A DNA stretch of 64,000 nucleotides from Tretioscincus oriximinensis. Its lineage: Eukaryota > Chordata > Lepidosauria > Squamata > Gymnophthalmidae. The notes beneath the pieces are model-generated. The model saw only the letters and a list, made by a program, of their open reading frames with translations. It was not told the origin of the DNA and did not search any database. This document shows, piece after piece, positions 31,777 to 43,128 of the stretch; positions within the stretch are counted from its first letter, which is position 1, and the number at the start of each line of letters is the position of its first letter. A program made the position numbers and the translations under genes. Location: NCBI GenBank assembly GCA_022410635.1, contig JAJVDF010000504.1:42658-106657 (forward strand). The letters are read 5' to 3'.

Positions 31777-32007
31777 TACAGTCCCAATCAAAAGTCTGGA
31801 CACATCTTTTCATGCAAGACATAAAAACTCTGAAGCAACAGTTTGAATAATCTATTTTTTGTTTTGTCGAACACTTTTTTATTTACTTCTTAATTCCACA
31901 TATATTCCTTATTGATGTCTAGAATAAGAAAATAAAATTAAAAACAAACAGAATAAGGAAAAGTCCTTGCATGAAAAAAAGTGCCCAAATCTTTGGCTGG
32001 TTCTGTA
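31777..32007 (+). mobile_element. Tc1/mariner-like MITE, 227 bp
   Basis: The element is 31779-32005, flanked by TA at 31777-31778 and 32006-32007. Left end CAGTCCCAATCAAAAGTCTG; the right end, read on the minus strand, is CAGAACCAGCCAAAGATTTG. The inverted similarity continues through CATGCAAG to ~45 bp. Sequence and TA target fit vertebrate Tc1-like elements. No transposase. Confidence 0.82.
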
Positions 32008-32464
32008 TATTCCGCAATTTCTCTCCATAAGGACAGCACAATAGTAAGCCTGTCCTCCCTTTTCCCATTAGACTTCATTTAATCTCATTGTCAGCACCCT
32101 GGACAGCTGTATAGTGCTCTTAGAGTGCATCAACACGGAATGGAAAATCCTTTAAGTTGACCCAAATTAAGCCCGATGTGGATGCCTAATTTCCCATCTG
32201 CGTAGGTCACGTGTCGGCTGCTGAATCCCCCCCATTGTGGCTGCCAAGGGGGGAGAGGCAGCAGCTGTCCGATGGGGCTTCTTACTTGCGCCTGGGTGCT
32301 GCTCCGTCCCTCCTAATGGAGTAGAATTAGAATTAGGGTTAGGGGAAGGGATGCGGGTAAGAGCAATGTACAAACAGATTCTGTGGGGGGATGGCTGAGA
32401 GCAATGGATGGAGGGAGAGGGTGAAGGGATGAATCCCATGGACACATTTTTGCGGGCCTCACAC
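32008..32464. other. Unassigned sequence
   Basis: A short inverted pair (GAGTGCATCAACACGG, then CGATGTGGATGCC) at 32125-32188 may be a tiny relative of MITE-2. Nothing else recognised. Confidence 0.35.
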
Positions 32465-32830
32465 TACAAATGGCTCAGTCGTTAAGGAGACGGTCTCCCA
32501 CCTGGAGATGGGGATCTGAGGCCCTGTGTGGGACATGGGGAGGGCTGAGCACCTTCCACTAGCTTGTAGCTAAAAGCCAACTCAGCTATTCAAAAGCAAG
32601 AATTGCAAGAATTTGCAACTGACTGCAAGTAGATAAATGGGAACTGCGCAGCTGGTGGGAAAGATAGAATGGAAGCCTTTGGGCAAAATACCTTTGTAAG
32701 CCGCTTTGGGTCCCTTAGAAAGGTGAGAAAAGCAGGGTATAAGAACCCAGTTCTTCTTCTTCTTTTCTTTTTTCCTTTCATCTTCTTTCATCTTTCTTCT
32801 TCTTCTTTCTTCTTTCTTCTTCTTTCTTCT
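32465..32830 (+). mobile_element. SINE-C, full length
   Basis: The clearest plus-strand copy: tRNA-like head AATGGCTCAGTCGTTAAGG and GGGGATCTGAGGCCC, body, TTTGTAAGCCGCTTTGGGTC, AGGTGAGAAAAGCAGGG, TATAAGAACCCAG, and an impure TTC/TTT tail to ~32830. Confidence 0.87.
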
Positions 32831-34308
32831 CATCCATTTATAAAGTGCAAAAACACTTAAGAACTGCAGGAGGAGCAATTATGGACAAGAAGAAAGAAGT
32901 CTAGTTTCTGCTGTTTTGTCCTGCTCCCAATTTTCTTGAAACTGATTATTATTATTATACAATATACCTATTTATATTGTACGACTTATAATGTTTGATG
33001 TCTTACTTCGTATTATATCCTTTCCATTAAACTGTTTCTTTTCTTAATGTTCTATTTTAATCTGTTTTTTTATTATTGTGATCTGACCTGTGACTTTGGT
33101 ATAAGCTGGAATATAAATGTAAATAAATAAATAAATTGTAACCCACCCCCCACCTCCCATTTAGGCATTTTTATTATTTGAAAGGCTGTATGTAAACACA
33201 GATTGAAAATGGAAATAATTGTGCTATTCTTTTAATTCTTGCCCTTTAAGTTATGTTCCAACTACTAGGCCAGATTCTTTCATCCTCTTTCTTAACTTTT
33301 GTGGAAATATTGCTAAAATGCCACTATTCCAAGGGCAAAAGCTGATTTCATACGGTAAAATGGGGGAGAGGAAAACTGTGCATAAATATTGACTCCTGAA
33401 ATGCATTGTCACCTTAATAGAATTGATACTGATGTTTATTACATCCATACGAAGTTACGATTGTTCTTCCCTGTGCTAAACCAACAGAAGGTAAATGGGA
33501 GTCAGGATCGGCAGAGCCCTTCTTGGGCTTTGTGATTGCACAAGGCACATAATGTAATTTACTCCATAAGAGAGTTGGCAAAACTTCTTTTTAATCTCAT
33601 TTTCCTAACCAAGGGTCATCGAGTTTGTAATCTAATCTTCTCCTAGTTTGAGGTGCCTGCAATTGAAAAATGACAGCGCTATGTCATTGTCATATGCAAT
33701 AGCTGTAGACTTCTAATAACACCAAATTCACTTCCAGCCGCGAGCCGTTCTCTATAGGTACGCACTGAGTCACATTCATTGCTCCTCTTCATTATGTTCT
33801 GAATAAAAAGTAAGCTCAAATGGGTACCAGTATGAATCTGCTGTTCATTTCCAAGCAATTGTGAAGATTTGTATGAAACTCAATATCTCAATGCAAAGAG
33901 ACGTGCAGAACACGTAGGGCTTTAGATATTGTCGGATGTTCCATATTCCGTGATCTTTGGTCTAACTAGTCTGAGAGAGCTGGAGGTCAGCAGTATCTGT
34001 GTAGTACTTTAATGTAGTGAGGATATTGTTCGTTCAAGCAATTCTGCTTGAAAATATTGTCTCTGTGTAGATGAATCTACTTAAATGAAACTGTTTAAAT
34101 TGTAAATTTGTCCAAGGTCTGTTTTTTTCTATCTGGTGAAAAATAATTAAACAGAAAGCAGAGAAAATGTGTATTCTCCTGGGATGAAAGAAGAACTACT
34201 TCTAAGGAGAAAGGAAAATAAACAGGATCTAATGGAATGGCCAATGTTGCTTTTGAGCCACTGTCATTCAAGATAGGGTTGTGTCAGAAAACTGCTAGAT
34301 AATGTCCA
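32831..34308. other. Mostly unique sequence
   Basis: 33075-33135 looks like a SINE 3' end (GGAATATAAATG followed by AAATAAAT units). The rest (33140-34308) has no recognised repeat or gene. Confidence 0.45.
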
Positions 34309-34750
34309 GAATCATAGAAACATAGAATCTTAGAGTTGGAAGGGACCTCCAGGGTCATCGGGTCCAACCCCCTGCTCAATGCCGGATCCATTAATCCATC
34401 CCAGACTTATGACTGTCCAGCCTCTGTTTGAAGACCTCCAGTGAAGGCGAACTCACCATCTCCTGTGGCAACCTGTTCCATCCTGACCGTTAGAAAGTTT
34501 GTTCTGATCTCTAATCTGTATCTCCTCCCTTGCAGTTCCATGTTTCTAGTCCTTCCATGTGCCAATGAGAACAAGGCTGATCCCTCTGCTCTGTGAAAAG
34601 CCCTTCAGATATTTGTAGACAGATATCAGGTCTTCTCTCAGTCTTCTCTTTTGCAGACTAAACATCCCCAGCTCCTTTACCCGTTCCCATGGTTTCTAGA
34701 CCACACACCATCCATGTAAGTCTCTTTTGAACTTGCTCTAGTTTATCAAT
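34309..34750 (-). mobile_element. CR1-A 3' portion
   Basis: Starts AGAATCATAGAAACATAG (terminal repeat complement), continues with GGAAGGGACCTCCAGGG, then the RT tail encoded on the minus strand, ending at TTGCTCTAGTTTATCAATG. Confidence 0.87.
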
Positions 34751-35957
34751 GAAGGAATGTGTTGCCTTCAATATGAATTTATTATATCTCCTAGATTGGC
34801 TTCCCACAGAAGCATTGTAGCAGGCTATGGAGTAGCTTACTTAAAGCATGGACCACTGAAATTAATGTGCAAAGTAAACCATGGTATAGGCTTCTATGTC
34901 TGGTGCCATTTTGCTTACATTTGGAATAATTGGAAGAGCTTAAACTGCCTCACCCACCTTCAACTGCCTTTATTCAAGCCTCAAAGATTGACCCTGACCA
35001 TCTACCATACAGGTAGTGTTTGGTACAGGCCAATGAATTAGTCATAATAAAAATAAAAAATAATTCCATGTATATTCAGTTTGCCTGCCTTTCTCCTTAC
35101 ATTCATGAATAAGAACAGGTGAAGATGCCATGAAATTTTGAAGAGAACAGGGATACCTAGAAACTGTATAAACCAAAGAGTTTTAGAGATCCAGTTTGCA
35201 GAGTGAGATAAAGGTCACCTAGGAATATTTCTTGGACAAATTGAAATAATATAAGGAGAAAAAAAAATCCGTCATTATAGTAATTTCACAAATACTTTAT
35301 CTTCCCATTTAATCTCATTTTCCTTTTTTCTCCTCTTTTTCTCTCCCTCCCTTTCTAATTAATTAATGAAAAATAGAAATAAAGGAGATTTGTTTTATCA
35401 TAACACTATTAATAATAGATCCAATTAAGGTATAAATTGTCATGCATATCTTTAAAAAAGGAAAGGAGATGAAGACGTTGCTTTAGTGGTCTTTCAAGGA
35501 AATTTGAATTCTTGTCACATTCAACACCTGCAAATTATCAGCTTGCAAAATAATTTTATTTCCTGATCTATTGGGGAAGATCTCTTCAAATTATCAGAGG
35601 CAGAAACTGGTCATCCTAAAGGACTCCCCCAATTTGGATTTGGGGAGAGTCTTCATTTCAGGAGTAAAATAATTCTTGCATTCTCAAAGGCAGATCAACC
35701 AACTGCATCTGCACAAAAAATTGTTATTCCAAAATAAAGTAACATAAAATCTCAAACAACTTCACCAGTTATTTCATACCATTGGTTAGCCCAGACCAGG
35801 ACTTGATTTAATTTCAAATGGATAATCCAGAAATAGTCCCAACATAGGGCTGCATCTCCATATCATTTATTGAGTGCATTATTATAGAAACAGGCCTAGT
35901 CTGGACTTGTGCTTAGAGTTGTCTAGTTGTCTCCCAGGTCAATTCTGCACTCCTACA
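34751..35957. other. Unique AT-rich sequence
   Basis: No recognised repeat. A plus-strand open frame at 34757-35041 has no domain or supporting signals. Confidence 0.45.
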
Positions 35958-36357
35958 TGAAGAAGAAGTAGTAGTAGAAGAAGAAGAACAAGAACAGGAA
36001 GAACAGGAGAACAACAAGAAGAACAAGAAGAACAACAAGAACAAGAAGAACAAGAACAACAACAAGAAGAACAACAAGAAGAACAACAAGAAGAACTGGG
36101 TTCTTATACCCCGCTTTTCTCACCTTTCAAAGGGATTCAAAGCGGCTTACAAGGGTATTGACATTCTATCTTCCCCACCAGGCTGTGGTGGTTCCCATGT
36201 TTCTACTTGCAGTCAGTTGCAGTTTCTTGCAATTCTTGCTTTCAAATAGGTGGGTTGGCAAGAGCTACAGGCTAGTGGAAGGTGCTCACCCCTCCCCACG
36301 TCCCACACCTGATCTCCCAGATGAGAGACGGATTTTTAAACGACTGAGCCATTCACG
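35958..36357 (-). mobile_element. SINE-C with (GAA/AAC)n tail
   Basis: The tail at 35959-36096 alternates GAAGAACAAC-type units. The body lacks ~15 bp after GGCTTACAAGGGTATT. The head ends CTGAGCCATTCACGCC. Confidence 0.85.
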
Positions 36358-36506
36358 CCAGCTGGATGACTTTGGACCAGTCACAGTCCTTTGAGCTCTC
36401 TCAGTCCCACAAGGTTTCTGTTGTGAAGAGATCAGGAGGTTATATAAGCTTTTTGGGAAGGTTGAGAAAAGTAGGTTACAAATACCAATTCCCCTTCTCC
36501 TTTTCT
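36358..36506 (+). mobile_element. SINE-D-like body with SINE-C-like end
   Basis: CTGGATGACTTTGGACCAGT and CTTTGAGCTCTCTCAG match the SINE-D body, but the end is GGTTGAGAAAAGTAGG, closer to SINE-C. It is either a third SINE type or a recombinant. Confidence 0.5.
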
Positions 36507-36972
36507 GAACCTGTACTCCAGTCCAGTGTGACCTGTGGTGTGACACTGGTGGCCTTTAGTAAACCTTTTGAACACAGTCGGTATAAATTAGCTTTGTGTA
36601 CACAGCCCCAAAAGACCCCTGCCGGAAACGTCAAAGGTTGGAAACTTCTTTTCCAACTGTACAGTAGAACCTGGGATGAAGTCATTAAAATGTGAAATTA
36701 TCACCTGGCAATAAAAACCTATTGTGTGACAAATGTAAGATTATTTCACCTATGCTTAGAGGAGCAAAATGTGATCCATCAGAATACAAACCAGCTAGGC
36801 AAGTTAACTAACAACACGGAACAGCTGGCATCATCCCTGTGGTAGAATTCAAAGATCATTCTGAAACAATGCATCTCAGGTATAGACATGCAAAATGATC
36901 TATCATTAACTATAAGGACAGCCAGAGCACCCCACTTCTAGCTGAATTTAAGCAACAGCAAAACCTAGTTAA
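36507..36972. other. Unassigned sequence
   Basis: Nothing recognised. Confidence 0.4.
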
Positions 36973-37550
36973 CTGCAGAAAAGGGCAAAAAGAATGATCA
37001 AGGGTCTGGAGCATCTCCCTTATGAAGTCAGGCTGCAACGTCTGGGCCTCTTCAGNCTTGAAAGGTGACCTTTGAGAGGTGATCTGATTGAAGTGTACAG
37101 AATCATGCATGGGATGGAGAGGGTGAGTGGAAAAAATACGTTTTCTCTCTCACACAATACTAGGACCAGAGGGCCCTCCTTAAAACTGATGGGTAGAAAA
37201 GTGAGANCAGACAAAGGAAAGTATTTTTTCACCCAGAGGGTCATCTGCCTATGGTATTTACTTCCTGATGAGGTAGCTAACAGCTTGGATAGTTTCAAGA
37301 CAGTACTAGACAGGTTTATGGACACCAAGGGTATAAATGGGTCCTAGGATGGATGCCTGGATGCTGCCTCCGGGATGGAGCAACATGCAGGACTCCTGAA
37401 ATAACATTTGCAGGGAGTCATGAACAGGAGCATATTTTGCTTTCCTCTGTTCAGGCTGCCCAGGTGTATCTGGTGGACCTCTGTGTGAGACAGAATGCTG
37501 GACTAGATGGGCTGTGGCCTTATCCAGTATGGCCCTTTGTATGTTCTTCT
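36973..37550 (+). mobile_element. CR1-B 3' portion
   Basis: From GCAGAAAAGGGCAAAAAGAA through HNTRTRGPSLKLMGRKVR and the 3' UTR to TATGGCCCTTTGTATGTTC. Confidence 0.86.
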
Positions 37551-37567
37551 TATATATTTCTGATGGG

Positions 37568-37820
37568 GCAGTTGCTAGCCTACGGCACCCAAACGTACCG
37601 CCATGACCCACATTCAAAATGTGGGTGAAGTGGTGATGGTGGGTTGGCACCAAAACCTCCTATCCTCTCTGTCATAATTGGGGGTGGGTGGGGGCAGACA
37701 ACAGCCCACAGTGTGCAAACCGACCACCATACCATGTGTTTTGAATGTGGAAGCAGTGCTGAGTTTGGTCACTGGAGGCTCATATCCATTCTTCTATGTT
37801 GTCATGTCCAGGAGACACAC
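37568..37820 (+). repeat. Local dispersed repeat, copy 1
   Basis: It shares blocks with 38405-38585: CAGACAACAGCC, GCCATGACCCA, TTCAAAA, GAGGCTC.TATCCATTC and CTATGT. It also has an internal inverted pair ACCCACATTC / GAATGTGG. Family unknown. Confidence 0.45.
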
Positions 37821-38404
37821 ACAGAAACATCTGTTTCCTTATCTACAGGAGCAACAGTGTAGTGAGGGAGGGACAAGCTGTCCCTACCACTACTAAGAAA
37901 GGCCTAGCGCTGTACACTAGCACCGTGAGTCCATAAGAACCAAAATAACCAAGTCAGGAGGAGCCAAGAAGCTATCAGCGGCAAACAGTTTCAGGGTCAG
38001 AGGGATACAGAAATGTATCTGTGTCAAAGGCAGTTCCAGGGTCAGAAGCACACAGAAATCAAGCAAGTCAAACATGGTCTGGAGATTCCAAGCACAGCTG
38101 AGTTAAGGCAACAATTGATTCTCAGCACCAGCTGTAAAGAGCACAGCTCTCAAATCATTCCCTCTGACATGAGGCGTGATGACTTCACCTTATGCATGAG
38201 GCGTTTTGACCTTCATGATCTGCGCAGGCCCCTGTCGGGTCTCCAAGATGTCCCTGACCCTGTGCTGACTTATGTCCTCTCCTTCAGATTCCACTGCTTG
38301 TAAATCTTGAGAGAGAGAGGAGGAGGAGGAGAAAGGGAGTGGAATGGCAGGCTGCACTAACTACAGCTCCTCTTCTGAAGACAAACAGCCATCGACAGGA
38401 CTGG
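37821..38404. other. Unassigned sequence
   Basis: A short internal direct repeat CAGGGTCAGA is seen at 37993 and 38037. No gene recognised. Confidence 0.4.
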
Positions 38405-38585
38405 TCATGACACATGTCTGGTGAGGCAGACAACAGCCAGGGGTGCCAAAACCTGCTGCCATGACCCATGTTCAAAACATAGGCAAACATGCTGCCCTCA
38501 CCCATGTTTTGAACATAGTAGTGGCTGCAAATTTGGCCGCTGAGGCTCCTATCCATTCCACTATGTCTTGCAGAGGAAAGTGGAG
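38405..38585 (+). repeat. Local dispersed repeat, copy 2
   Basis: Diverged partner of 37568-37820. It contains a CCCATGTTCAAAACATAGG / CCCATGTTTTGAACATAG inverted arrangement. Confidence 0.45.
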
Positions 38586-39162
38586 TCCCCAGCACTTGTC
38601 CATGTCATGTGACCTGCCTCCTTCCAAGCTCTAGGATTGGTCTAATAAAAACCAATCCCAGAACTTGGAATTTTACCACCAGCGATGCAGGTTTATTAAT
38701 CNTAAAGATTACGTTATTGTTGCTTTTACACTCATTAAATAATTAGTTTTGAAAGAAGAATCTTCCCTCCCAAAATCATATGACTCTGCTGACACGAAAT
38801 GCTATAAAAGTACATTTTATTGCTTTTAATGATCCTTACTGAATCGGTAATGACCTTTATGTCCTGAACAGTTTGTTGTTGGATTATTAGGCTATTTACT
38901 ACTTTGCATTTCTTGGTCTCACATCTTCTGAACTTTATTTTCAGAAACTGTTTATCCAAAGAACTATAAACAATTTTAATCTCTGGTGAAAAATATATTC
39001 TCTCTGTGACCTAATCCAGCGTTGTCTTTGTTATCTAGATATCCCAAGCTTTAAAGTTCGTCAAAACAGAAGGGATCTGGTGTTTTAACATGCAAGCCAT
39101 TCTAAAAATCAGCATCTAAAAAATTTGCATTTCCTTGGAATGTGCGTGGAATTTTCTTTCTG
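38586..39162. other. Unassigned sequence
   Basis: Nothing recognised. Confidence 0.4.
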
Positions 39163-39361
39163 TATGTGTCTGTGCTCCCATTCACACAGAGCCTTATTCT
39201 GGGTCACATCTCGGGGCAGAGCTTGGCTATCCACATGCCAGTGTAGACTATGGCAGGCCCCATTTGGGGCCTACCTTAGTCTACACTAGCATGTGGTTGG
39301 CAGGCTCCTGTTCCGAGGGACGGCCCAAGATAAGGCTCCGTATGTATGCAGCCTATGTGTG
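39163..39361 (+). mobile_element. MITE-2 foldback with 7/8 target duplication
   Basis: Element 39171-39353. Ends TGCTCCCATTCACACAGAGC and GGCTCCGTATGTATGCAGCC are inverted repeats, and inner arms pair around GGCCCCATTTGGGGCC. Flanks TATGTGTC (39163-39170) and TATGTGTG (39354-39361) differ at one base. No coding capacity. Confidence 0.72.
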
Positions 39362-39395
39362 AGGGAGGAAGGAAGTATGGGAAAGTACCTTTATC

Positions 39396-39602
39396 TAGGC
39401 TGACCAGATGACCCCTTTTAGTATTGTTGGTGGGGTTGAAAATCCATTTTGGGGTGCCTCCCTTATTTTCTGAGAAAAAGAAATTCAAAAAAAAATTCAA
39501 AAAAAATCTTTTGGGGGAAAAAAAAATTCTCAGAAAAAGCTGGGAGGCACCCCAAAACCGGGTTTTCAACACCCCCCCAAAAGGGGTCTTCTGGTCAGCC
39601 TA
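39396..39602 (+). mobile_element. MITE-1 copy g, full length (207 bp)
   Basis: TAGGCTGACCAGATGACC start, TTCTGGTCAGCCTA end, GAAAATCCATTTTGGGG paired with CCCCAAAACCGGGTTTTC. No clear duplication remains in the flanks. Confidence 0.9.
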
Positions 39603-39805
39603 CAAGTAATAGCAATCGGAAATGCAAAGTACCCTAGCAAAAATAAGGTATATTAATAAATGTATAAAGTAGTANTAACAATTTATTAACAGCTATGATA
39701 AAATATACATACAAAACTTTGCAGGATCCTCCTAGATATCCTTTCTGACCAAGAACAGCAATAAAGAGGAAAAAGAGCTAAAATTATTTTTCTGTCCCCT
39801 TGATT
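39603..39805. other. Unassigned sequence
   Basis: Nothing recognised. Confidence 0.35.
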
Positions 39806-40225
39806 TAATCATGTTACCCCCTGTGCTGAAACATTTCTACTGGTTCCCTTTGCCCTATGACATTCAGTCTAAACGGCTGGTTCTGACCTTCAAGTCTCTC
39901 TACAGTTTAGCACCCTCATATCTTTCTTCCCTTGTCTCCTTCTACCAGCCTTCTCGTCTCTTTCACTCTGTCCATTCAGAGCAGCTGGTTCAGCCTAGAG
40001 TCAAAACCTCCTGGTCTCCTCTCTGTCCATTCTCCTTGGCGCTCCACACTTCTGGAACCCATTGCCAACCCATCTCTTTCCCTCCATTTTCTAAAGCCTT
40101 NGACTCAGCTTGAACTGATGTAAGGATTCCTCTTTCTCTGCCTTGTGGTATACTTAATTTTTGTATTTCCTTTGGATTCTGCACAGCATGCTGCACACTG
40201 ATCGTGCTATACAAATAAACAAAAT
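39806..40225 (+). mobile_element. L2-clade LINE, 3' end with C-terminal coding remnant
   Basis: The open frame encodes PVLKHFYWFPLPYDIQSKRL, then FKSLYSLAPSYLSSLVSFYQ and RVKTSW. This order (hWLPv.yRI, lTFKaLh.LAPsYLs.L) is the hallmark of the L2 RT C-terminus. The 3' end is CTATACAAATAAAC. It is unlike the CR1 families here. Confidence 0.78.
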
Positions 40226-40607
40226 GAAACGAACAGTAGATTGAAAATTCTACATTTGACAATAATAACAACAATGATTTTAATGGCTGCATCCACACAG
40301 CGCTCCTGAGAAAGCTCTGCCACACCACATTTCGGACCATCCATGCTAATTGCACAGAAAAGGCCCTTTGCAATTTCCTTCTGAGAGCAGGGAAATTGCA
40401 ATCAAGTGGTGCAAGAAGGACTCCATCCATGTGCAGATGCTGGCATAAAGGCTTCCTCACTGCTGGAGTGAGGTCTCAGTACACAGCTGCGCAAGGCGAC
40501 ACTCCAGAAGCCGATCAGGGAATTAGTGTGTGGGATTCTTACAATTGCAATGCCAGCATCCACTGGTNTTGCCATGGTGGGGTTGTGCTCTGATTGAGAT
40601 GGTCCAG
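40226..40607. other. Unassigned; possible MITE-2-type end
   Basis: GGCTGCATCCACACAGCG at 40284 is a MITE-2-like terminus, but no right end is found. Confidence 0.35.
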
Positions 40608-40781
40608 TTTGATGGAACAGGTTGCCACAGGAAGTGGTGAGTTTGCCTTCACTGGAAGTCTTCAAACTTCAAACTAGTCAGCCTGGGATGGCTTAATGAT
40701 TCCTGCATTGAGCAGTGGGTGTGACGCCATGACTCTGGAGGTCCCTTCCAACCCTAGGATTCTATGATTCTATGATTCTAA
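40608..40781 (+). mobile_element. CR1-A 3' tail
   Basis: TGGAACAGGTTGCCACAGG to the ATTCTATGATTCTATG terminus. Another CR1-A starts 25 bp later in the same direction. Confidence 0.85.
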
Positions 40782-40805
40782 GATAGCAGTACAGATTCTA
40801 TGTTT

Positions 40806-41470
40806 CTAAGCAGCAGAGGTGAGAAGGACCTGGGTGTTTTGGTAGATCACAGATTAAACATGAGTCAACAGTGTGAAGCAGCTGCAAAAAAGGCAAACAC
40901 AATCCTGGGATGTATCAAGAGGGGCATAGAATCTCGCTCACNTGAAGTNATTATTNNTCNCTACAGGACTTTGGTACGACNACANTTGNAATCCTGTGTT
41001 CAGTTCTGGGGGGGGGGGGGCAATATAAAAAGGACTTTGNTAAACTACAGCAAGTTCAAAAGAGAGTTACAAGGATGGTGAGTGATCTGGAAACCAGGTC
41101 CTATGAGGAAGGGTTAAAGGATCTGGGGATGTTTAGTCTGCAAAAGAGAAGACTGAGAGGAGACCAGAGAGCTGCCTACAAATATCTGAAAGGTTTTTCA
41201 CAGAGCAGAGGGATCAACACTTCTCATTGGCACATTGAAGGACTAGAAACAATGGGATGAAACTGCAATGGAGGAGATTTAAATTAGATATCAGAAAGAC
41301 CTTCCNAACAGTCAGGGTTGCCACAGGAGGTGGTGAGTCCTCCTTCCCTGGAAGTCTTCAAACGGAGGCTGGTAGGTCATCTTTCTGGGATGGTTTAATG
41401 AATCCTGCATTGTGCAGGGGGTGGGACCCAATGACCCTGGAGGTCCCTTCCAGCTCTATGATTCNATGTA
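40806..41470 (+). mobile_element. CR1-A RT tail plus 3' end
   Basis: Encodes [45 protein letters not shown] and [20 protein letters not shown] with several frame breaks and Ns. A G-run (12 G) at 41008-41020 is probably low quality. Ends at GATTCNATG. Confidence 0.85.
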
Positions 41471-42366
41471 CTGAAGCTGGATCAAAAGTAGGTTTGACCA
41501 GGGTCTAAGAAAAGAACAAGCTTTCTTCCTCCATCCCAAACAAGAGTTTCCACAAACATTTTGCACTTCAATGAAAGGAAAGTAAGTCGAATTCCCACTG
41601 CCTTCCAATACTGTTTATAGCATTAGCAACCAGCAGCCAGCGTAACTGCGTGGTAAGATGTGTTTTGATTCTGCATGGAAGCAAACATTTGGGTATTCAC
41701 TCAAAACACAATTGACTCTTGACAGCGTTTTCTCCTGCTATGCTGGCCTCATATTGTTATTGTTGCAAATAAGTGTCAGGCCTTCTTGAACAATTTCTGG
41801 CGCCAATTCTTACATTTGCAAAACCGTCTCAGACAAAAAAAACCCAAAACTGAAGGGAATGAAAGATCTCCGAGTATAATGTTTGCATGACTAGCATGCA
41901 GAGGCAATGCTGAGAGGGCTTTCAAGGATCCCAACCCGGAAGCAACTGGGGGCCTCCATAAATGCAGATCCCACTGGAGTCCCTGTTAAGATGCTATCAA
42001 AGGCCTAAGACTGCCGTTTCTGGGATTCCACATTCTCTCTTTTGCTTCCTTCATTAACGTGTATTAATTAGTTGCACAGAGAGTACAACTGATGACTTCC
42101 CAAGCATCAGCAACAGCTTGCTCATATGATTACAACTAATTATAACAATGCTCCCCTCAAACCTGCATATAGTAGTTTGCAAAAAAAGAAGATAAAATAT
42201 CACAGATCCACATAAAAGATAAAATGAGACATATTATGTCCTGAAATTACCAGTTGCACCTTTCAGCATTGATGTTATTCCATCTGGAGGTCTCCATTCT
42301 GCTTGCTAGAAGGTAATGAGGAAGGCCTGCTCTCCCCCTCCTCCCCGGCATCCTATAACCAGATAG
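41471..42366. other. Unique sequence
   Basis: No recognised gene or repeat. Confidence 0.45.
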
Positions 42367-43044
42367 CATCATAGAATCCCAGAGTTGGAAAGACCTTCAG
42401 GTCCATGGGGTCCAACCCCCTGCTCAATGCACGATTCCTTAAACCAATCNCAGACAAATGACTGTCCAGCCACCATTTGAAGACTTACAGTGAAGGCGAA
42501 CTCACCACCTCCTGCGGCAACCTGTTCCCCTGGTTTATCACCCGGACTGTTAGGAAGTTTTTTCTGATATCTAATCTAAATCTCCTCCATTGCAGTTTCA
42601 TCCCATTGTTTCTAGTTCTTCCATGTGCCCATGAGAACAAGGCTGATCCCTCTGCTCTGTNAAAAGCCCTTCAGGTATTTGTAGGCAGCGATCAGGCCTC
42701 CCCTCAGTCTTCTCTTTTGCAGACTAAACATCCCCAGATCCTTTAACCACTCCTCATAGGACTTCATGGTTTCCAGACCACTCACCATCCTTGTAACTCT
42801 TCTGAACTTGCTCCAGTTTATCAATGTCTTTTTTAAAATTGGGCTCCCCAGAATTGAACACAGGATTCTAAGACTGATCGTACCAAAGTCCTGTAGAGAG
42901 GAATAATTACTTCACATGATCGAGATCCTAGGCGCCTCTTCATATACCCCAGATTGTGTTTGCCTTTTTTGTAGCTGCTTCACACTGTTGACTCATGTTC
43001 AGGCTGTGATCTACCAATATACCCAGGTCCTTTTCACCTGTGCT
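42367..43044 (-). mobile_element. CR1-A 3' portion
   Basis: Starts CATCATAGAATCCCAGAG; the minus strand encodes [20 protein letters not shown] and [20 protein letters not shown]. It ends near ACCTGTGCTGC. Confidence 0.86.
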
Positions 43045-43128
43045 GCAGTTTCATCTCATTGTTTCTAATTCTTCCATGTGCCAATGAGAACAGTGTTGAT
43101 CTCTCTGTTCTGTGACAGCCCTTCAGAT
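43045..43128 (-). mobile_element. CR1-A internal fragment
   Basis: AGTTTCATCTCATTGTTTC to CAGATATTTGTAG repeats part of the preceding copy, so it is a separate fragment or local duplication between two SINE/LINE units. Confidence 0.65.

Noticed and set aside
32325..32350. TTAGGG-like bases suggesting an interstitial telomere
   Set aside because: Only one or two imperfect units.
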